Below the pieces are notes generated by a model, which searched no databases, was not told the DNA's origin, and saw only the letters and a program-made list of their open reading frames with translations. This document shows, one piece after another, positions 60,307 to 64,000 of a stretch of DNA of 64,000 nt; the first letter of the stretch is position 1, and every line of letters starts with the position of its first letter. Location: positions 4,131-68,130 of the forward strand of contig DASYAG010000093.1 of assembly GCA_036501485.1 (NCBI GenBank). The letters are read 5' to 3'. The stretch is from PALSA-607 sp036501485. GTDB taxonomy: Bacteria; Actinomycetota; Actinomycetes; Acidothermales; Acidothermaceae. The translations under genes were made by a program, and so were the position numbers.

Positions 60307-62484
60307 TCAGAGGATGAAGAGCATTTCCTGGTAGGTCGGCAGCGGCCAGAGGTCGTCGGCGACGACTCCCTCGAGCTTGTCGGCAGCCGTTCGCACGGTG
60401 GCCATCGCGGGGAGCAGCGCCGACTGCGCGTGCTGTGCCTCTTCGAGAGCAGTCGAACCGCCGTGCTGCGCGAGTGCCGCCTTCAAGTCGGCGAGTCCCG
60501 AGCGAAGCGACGTGATGAGCCCCGTCAGATCCTCGAGGTCGGTCATCTCGGGCGAGATGCCTGCCGCCTTCAGTGCCCCAAGGTTAAGAGCCACCTCGGT
60601 CTGGTAACGCAACGCCGCGGGCAGCACCGACGTCGTCCCGATTTCGAGAGTGAGCCGCGCTTCGACACTCACACTCAACGTGTACTGCTCAAGCCCAATC
60701 TCGTAGCGGCTGTGCATCTCGCGGTGGGTGAATACGCCGTACTTGCTGAACAGCTCCATCGACTCTTCGGTGATCAACTGCGGCAGGGCGTCGAGCGTGG
60801 TGCGCAAGTTCGGCAGGCCTCGCTGCGCAGCCTCGATCTGCCACTGCTCGGAGTATCCGTCCCCGTTGAACACCGACGCTCCGTGCACGGTGATCATCTC
60901 TTCAAGGATCTTCTGGACGGCGACGTTGAAGTCGACACCATCGGCGAGCGACTTCTCCAGATCGGTCGCGATGTAGTCGAGCGCCTCGGCCATGATCGTA
61001 TTGATCGTCACCATCGGGCCGGCCACTGACTGGCCCGAACCTGGCGCGCGGAACTCGAACCGGTTGCCGGTGAAAGCGAACGGGCTGGTGCGGTTGCGGT
61101 CGCCCGGGTCGGTCGGCAAGTTCGGCAAGGTGTCGACGCCGATCGTGAGCGTCCCCTTTTCCTTGGACGACGTGGCGCCGCCCTTCGCGATCTGGTCGAA
61201 CACATCCGCCAACTGGTCGCCCAAGAAGATCGAAATGATTGCCGGCGGCGCTTCGTTGGCACCAAGTCGGTGGTCGTTCGCCGCCGATGCGACCGATGCC
61301 CGCAACAAGCCTCCGTACTTGTGGACGGCGCGGATGACCGCCGAACAGAACACCAGGAACTGCGCATTCTCGTGCGGGGTGTCTCCCGGCAGCAAAAGGT
61401 TGCCCTCGGTGGAGTTGCCGAGGGAGAAGTTCACGTGCTTGCCCGATCCGTTGATGCCCTCGAACGGCTTCTCGTGGAACAGACACTCCATGCCGTGCCG
61501 TTGCGCCAGCCGCTTGTAGGTCGACATCAACAGTTGCTGGTGGTCGGCGGCGACGTTCGCGCGTTCGAACATCGGCGCGATTTCGAACTGTCCGGGCGCG
61601 ACCTCGTTGTGCCGGGTCTTGGCGGGGATGCCGAGTTTGAACAGCTCACGCTCGGTGTCCATCATGAAGCCGAGCACGCGCTCGGGAATCGCGCCGAAGT
61701 AGTGGTCGTCGAACTCCTGGCCTTTCGGCGGCTTCGTGCCGAAGAGCGATCGACCCGCGTTGAGCAGATCGGGCCGGGCCAGGAAGAAGTGCCGGTCGAT
61801 CAGGAAGTACTCCTGCTCCGCTCCACAGAACGACACCACGTGGTCTGGGTTCGGGTGCCCGAACAGCTTCAGAATGCGTTCGGCGTGCTTCGCCATCGAC
61901 TGCTGTGAGCGCAACAGCGGTGTCTTGTGGTCGAGCGCGTCACCGGTCATCGACACGAAGATCGTCGGAATGCACAGCGTGTTGCCGTTCGGGTTTTCAA
62001 GTACATATGCCGGACTCGTGACATCCCATCCGGTGTAGCCGCGGGCCTCGAACGTGTTGCGGAGCCCACCGCTCGGGAAGCTCGATGCGTCGGGTTCGCC
62101 CTGGGTGAGGGTCTTACCGGCGAACTCGGCCAGCGCGGAGCCGTCGCCGGCAGGTTCGAGGAAGCTGTCGTGCTTCTCTGCTGTGAGGCCAGTGAGTGGA
62201 TAGAAGACGTGCGCGTAGTGAGTCGCGCCCTTCTCCATCGCCCAGTCCTTCATAGCGGCGGCAACCGCATCAGCGACGAGCGGATCGAGCGGCGCGGAGT
62301 GCTCGATCGTGGCCATGACCGACTTGAAAACGGACTTCGGCAGCCGCTGCTGCATGACGACCTTGCTGAAGACGTTCTCACCGAAGATTTCCCCGGGTGT
62401 CTCGGTCGCCAGGTAGCTCACGGCCGGAGGTATGTAGGCCTCGACATCTTTAATGGCTTGGAGTCGAACGTTGTTGCCGCTCAT
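60307..62484 (-). CDS. glnN: type III glutamine synthetase (GlnN)
   Basis: 725 residues, the GSIII size, against about 470 for GSI. IPPAVSYLATETPGEIFGENVF at the N-terminus, KDWAMEKGATHYAHVFYPLTGLTAEKHDSF, SSFPSGGLRNTFEARGYTGWD, GAEQEYFLIDR (catalytic Glu), KTRHNEVAPGQFEIAPMFE, HEKPFEGINGSGKHVNFSLG and GNRFEFRAPGSGQSVAGPM are GSIII blocks. Dodecameric and phylogenetically separate from GSI; often nitrogen-starvation induced. A weak GlnR-like match lies about 90 bases upstream (62565-62580, one half imperfect). Confidence 0.95.
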   Translation of the reverse strand: MSGNNVRLQAIKDVEAYIPPAVSYLATETPGEIFGENVFSKVVMQQRLPKSVFKSVMATIEHSAPLDPLVADAVAAAMKDWAMEKGATHYAHVFYPLTGLTAEKHDSFLEPAGDGSALAEFAGKTLTQGEPDASSFPSGGLRNTFEARGYTGWDVTSPAYVLENPNGNTLCIPTIFVSMTGDALDHKTPLLRSQQSMAKHAERILKLFGHPNPDHVVSFCGAEQEYFLIDRHFFLARPDLLNAGRSLFGTKPPKGQEFDDHYFGAIPERVLGFMMDTERELFKLGIPAKTRHNEVAPGQFEIAPMFERANVAADHQQLLMSTYKRLAQRHGMECLFHEKPFEGINGSGKHVNFSLGNSTEGNLLLPGDTPHENAQFLVFCSAVIRAVHKYGGLLRASVASAANDHRLGANEAPPAIISIFLGDQLADVFDQIAKGGATSSKEKGTLTIGVDTLPNLPTDPGDRNRTSPFAFTGNRFEFRAPGSGQSVAGPMVTINTIMAEALDYIATDLEKSLADGVDFNVAVQKILEEMITVHGASVFNGDGYSEQWQIEAAQRGLPNLRTTLDALPQLITEESMELFSKYGVFTHREMHSRYEIGLEQYTLSVSVEARLTLEIGTTSVLPAALRYQTEVALNLGALKAAGISPEMTDLEDLTGLITSLRSGLADLKAALAQHGGSTALEEAQHAQSALLPAMATVRTAADKLEGVVADDLWPLPTYQEMLFIL

Positions 62485-62657
62485 GAGGACACCCTTCGTA
62501 CGATGCTTGCGTTCCGGCTACGAGTCCCGACGCGGTGACACTAGGCGTCCGTCGCACCGGGGGTGTTTCGTCAATGTGAACGCTGCGAGTCAGAGAGCTG
62601 GCAGGCGGTGGCGGGCGTTTTTAACGTAACTTCAGGAATCGTTGTCATCATGGCGAG

Positions 62658-63539
62658 ATGAACTTCGGCGTTCGGGCGACCAGCGGCACAGTGCCGGACA
62701 GGCCACCGCTGCCGACTCCGACGCCCGATCCGCCACTCCCCACCGACTCGGCCACTCCAACCGACGGCGCCGTGCTGCCGGCGTCGCGATGGCATCGGAT
62801 GCTGGTTGCCGAGGTGTGGATCGTCTTCGCGATCAGTCTCGGCGCGAGCGGCGTGGGCGCACTGCTCGACTTGATCGATGACCTCACCAAGAAACACGTG
62901 GCGCTGTCGTCGCAGAGCACCACGCTGAATGGTTCTGTTACCCCAGATCGGCCGTGGCTCGATCTTGCTTTCCAGCTGTTCGGCATCGCCACCGGGTTGG
63001 TGCCGGTCGCGTTGGTCGTGTACCTGTTGCATCGGTCGCGCGAATCGCTGCGGACCATCGGTGTCGACCGAACCCAACTCGGTCGCGATGCCGGGCTCGG
63101 TGCGCTGCTTGCGGCGTGCGTGGGTGGTGCAGGTCTCGCGCTCTACATCGGCGCGCACGCGGCTGGTGCGAATGTCGTTGTGGTGCCGACGACCCTCGGA
63201 CCGCATTGGTGGCGGATCCCGGTCCTGTTGTTGTCAGCAGCGCAGAACGGAATCTACGAAGAGGTCCTGGTCAGCGGCTATCTCTTACACCGGCTGAAGC
63301 AGTTCGGCTGGGGCGACAACAAAGCGCTGGGGACGAGCGCCCTGATTCGCGGTTCGTACCACCTCTATCAAGGCTTCGGTGGTGGGCTCGGCAACGCCGT
63401 CATGGGCCTGATCTTCGGCCGGGTCTATCAGCGCACCGGGCGAACGTTGCCGCTGATCATTGCGCACACGCTGATGGACGCAACGACGTTCATTGGCTAT
63501 ATCTACTTGGCACACAAGGTTTCTTGGCTGCCAACCTGA
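62658..63539 (+). CDS. CPBP family intramembrane metalloprotease (CAAX-like)
   Basis: 293 residues. A Pro/Thr-rich N-terminus of about 45 residues, then about seven transmembrane segments. Family motifs: YEEVLVSGYLLHRL (EE pair; the usual Arg of EExxxR is Ser here), SALIRGSYHLYQGFGGGLGN (His) and IIAHTLMDATTF (HxxxD). The motif-1 variation and YHLYQG are typical of the actinobacterial subfamily. Proteolytic substrates unknown; self-immunity or sorting functions are known in other lineages. Confidence 0.87.
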   Translation: MNFGVRATSGTVPDRPPLPTPTPDPPLPTDSATPTDGAVLPASRWHRMLVAEVWIVFAISLGASGVGALLDLIDDLTKKHVALSSQSTTLNGSVTPDRPWLDLAFQLFGIATGLVPVALVVYLLHRSRESLRTIGVDRTQLGRDAGLGALLAACVGGAGLALYIGAHAAGANVVVVPTTLGPHWWRIPVLLLSAAQNGIYEEVLVSGYLLHRLKQFGWGDNKALGTSALIRGSYHLYQGFGGGLGNAVMGLIFGRVYQRTGRTLPLIIAHTLMDATTFIGYIYLAHKVSWLPT

Positions 63540-63549
63540 TCGCTCGCTG

Positions 63550-63867
63550 TCAGGCGTTAGCTTCTACGAGCGCGCGCAACGCAGGCTCGACATCCGGATA
63601 GCCGAACTCAAAGCCGGCATCGACGAGCCGTTTCGGAACGACCCGTTGGCCACCCACCACATTGCCAGCGAACTCGCCGAGTACCGCCTTCAATGCAAGA
63701 GTCGGCGCTGGGAACATCGCCGGCCGGTGGAGCGCGGCGGCAATAGCCTTCGTGTATTCGCGGTTGGTCGCTGGATGCGGTGCGGTGAGATTGACCGGCC
63801 CGTCGATCTCGTCCGCATCGAGCAAGAACCGCATTGCCGCAATGTGATCGGGGCGCGCTAGGCGGAT
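63550..63867 (-). pseudogene. truncated TIGR01777/DUF1731 family sugar-nucleotide epimerase
   Basis: The open sequence DHIAAMRFLLDADEIDGPVN, then TAPHPATNREYTKAIAAALHR, VLGEFAGNVVGGQRVVPKRL and DAGFEFGYPDVEPALRAL is the C-terminal third (DUF1731) of an epimerase family protein that is normally about 300 residues. Upstream on the minus strand an in-frame TGA (63868-63870) appears and the protein homology ends, where a mobile element begins. The NAD(P)-binding N-terminal part is absent from the window, so the gene is interrupted. Confidence 0.75.
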
Positions 63868-64000
63868 TCAACTGGTCGTCGCAGCACCTTGATCAGGAGG
63901 TGGCGCGATGGCGTATGGGACTGCGCAGCAGAAGGTTCGTGCATATCGGGGGCAGATTCCGTCGCCGGGCCGACCGACGGTCGCTTGGCGTGAGGATCGT
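63867..64000 (+). mobile_element. left end of an IS30-family-like insertion sequence
   Basis: Sequence beginning near ATTCAACTGGTCGTCGCAGC (63867) has no relation to the epimerase it interrupts and leads, 41 bases later, to a transposase reading frame with ribosome binding site. The element continues beyond the window, so the right terminal repeat and target duplication cannot be checked. The exact end is estimated. Confidence 0.6.
63908..64000 (+). CDS. IS30-family-like transposase, N-terminal start (cut by window edge)
   Basis: 31 codons from ATG at 63908, preceded by AGGAGG. AYGTAQQKVRAYRGQIPSPG followed by RPTVAWREDR resembles the N-terminus of actinobacterial IS30-family transposases (SPGRP-x-V-x-x-REdR before the DNA-binding helix). 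The catalytic DDE domain lies outside the window. Family assignment rests on this short stretch only. Confidence 0.6.
   Translation, partial: MAYGTAQQKVRAYRGQIPSPGRPTVAWREDR

Noticed and set aside
62565..62580. GlnR box upstream of glnN
   Set aside because: Only a single a-b site with an imperfect half and no second unit; noted as weak but not listed as a feature.
1..64000. tRNA, rRNA and CRISPR loci
   Set aside because: No cloverleaf-like conserved segments, rRNA stretches or regularly spaced repeats were found by reading; a dedicated scan was not possible.

Overview
The window is high-GC actinobacterial chromosome. The conserved order lipB-lipA-DUF4191-RDD-glnA1, the presence of glnE with a second glnA and nadE, an F420H2:NADP oxidoreductase and a GlnR-type box upstream of glnA1 all point to a free-living actinomycete, perhaps near Frankineae. 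The sequence alone does not allow a genus call. No rRNA, tRNA or CRISPR array was seen.

Layout. 1-5.4 kb: the end of a LuxR-type response regulator, a DUF4097 surface protein, a secreted S53 (sedolisin) peptidase divergent from a TrmB-family regulator, a GNAT acetyltransferase and a YbhN/LPG-synthase-like membrane protein. 5.5-13.4 kb: a small basic protein, a large LuxR (LAL) regulator, a glutaminase fused to STAS and cyclic-nucleotide-binding domains, a plant-like ATP-PFK and a secreted beta-propeller protein. 13.8-21.4 kb: a carbohydrate region with a GT4 / alpha-alpha-barrel / GH130 operon, another GT4 and a secreted GH44 protein with cell-wall-binding repeats. 21.4-27.1 kb: a siderophore-interacting flavoprotein, an ACT protein, a YCII protein, a methyltransferase, a PEBP, a membrane protein, PPK2 and an alpha/beta hydrolase. 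27.1-31.4 kb: a four-gene lipid-modifying operon (DUF1295, FAD oxidoreductase, DUF1365, CFA-like methyltransferase). 31.5-36.4 kb: map, a histone-H1-like protein with a YegP head, DedA, an unknown protein, npdG and panB. 36.4-45 kb: nadE, glnA2, glnE, an MFS transporter and a PAP2 enzyme.

45.0-51.2 kb is the accessory island and the most interesting part. A four-gene operon on the minus strand encodes a protein with a TIR-like and a TIR domain, a SLOG-fold protein, an alpha-glutamyl/putrescinyl-thymine pyrophosphorylase-like protein (5-hmdU kinase helical family) and a tandem MazG protein. A divergent pair encodes a ThsB-like TIR (DUF1863) protein and an Nmad2 (nucleotide-modification-associated) protein. 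The island lies between the PAP2 gene, which has a decayed histidine-kinase fragment behind it, and glnA1. It reads as a nucleotide-signalling and modified-base-centred conflict (probably anti-phage) system.

51.3-63.5 kb returns to core genes: glnA1, RDD, DUF4191, lipA, lipB, a Ser/Thr kinase, a PadR plus DrrAB-type ABC exporter unit, a type III glutamine synthetase (glnN) and a CPBP protease. At the right edge the gene for a TIGR01777/DUF1731 epimerase is cut by what appears to be an IS30-family insertion sequence running off the window.

A recurrent small-scale feature is short direct repeats that duplicate stop-codon regions of genes (29.26, 34.2, 44.0 and 58.2 kb, with similar repeats just beyond genes at 1.18 and 32.5 kb).
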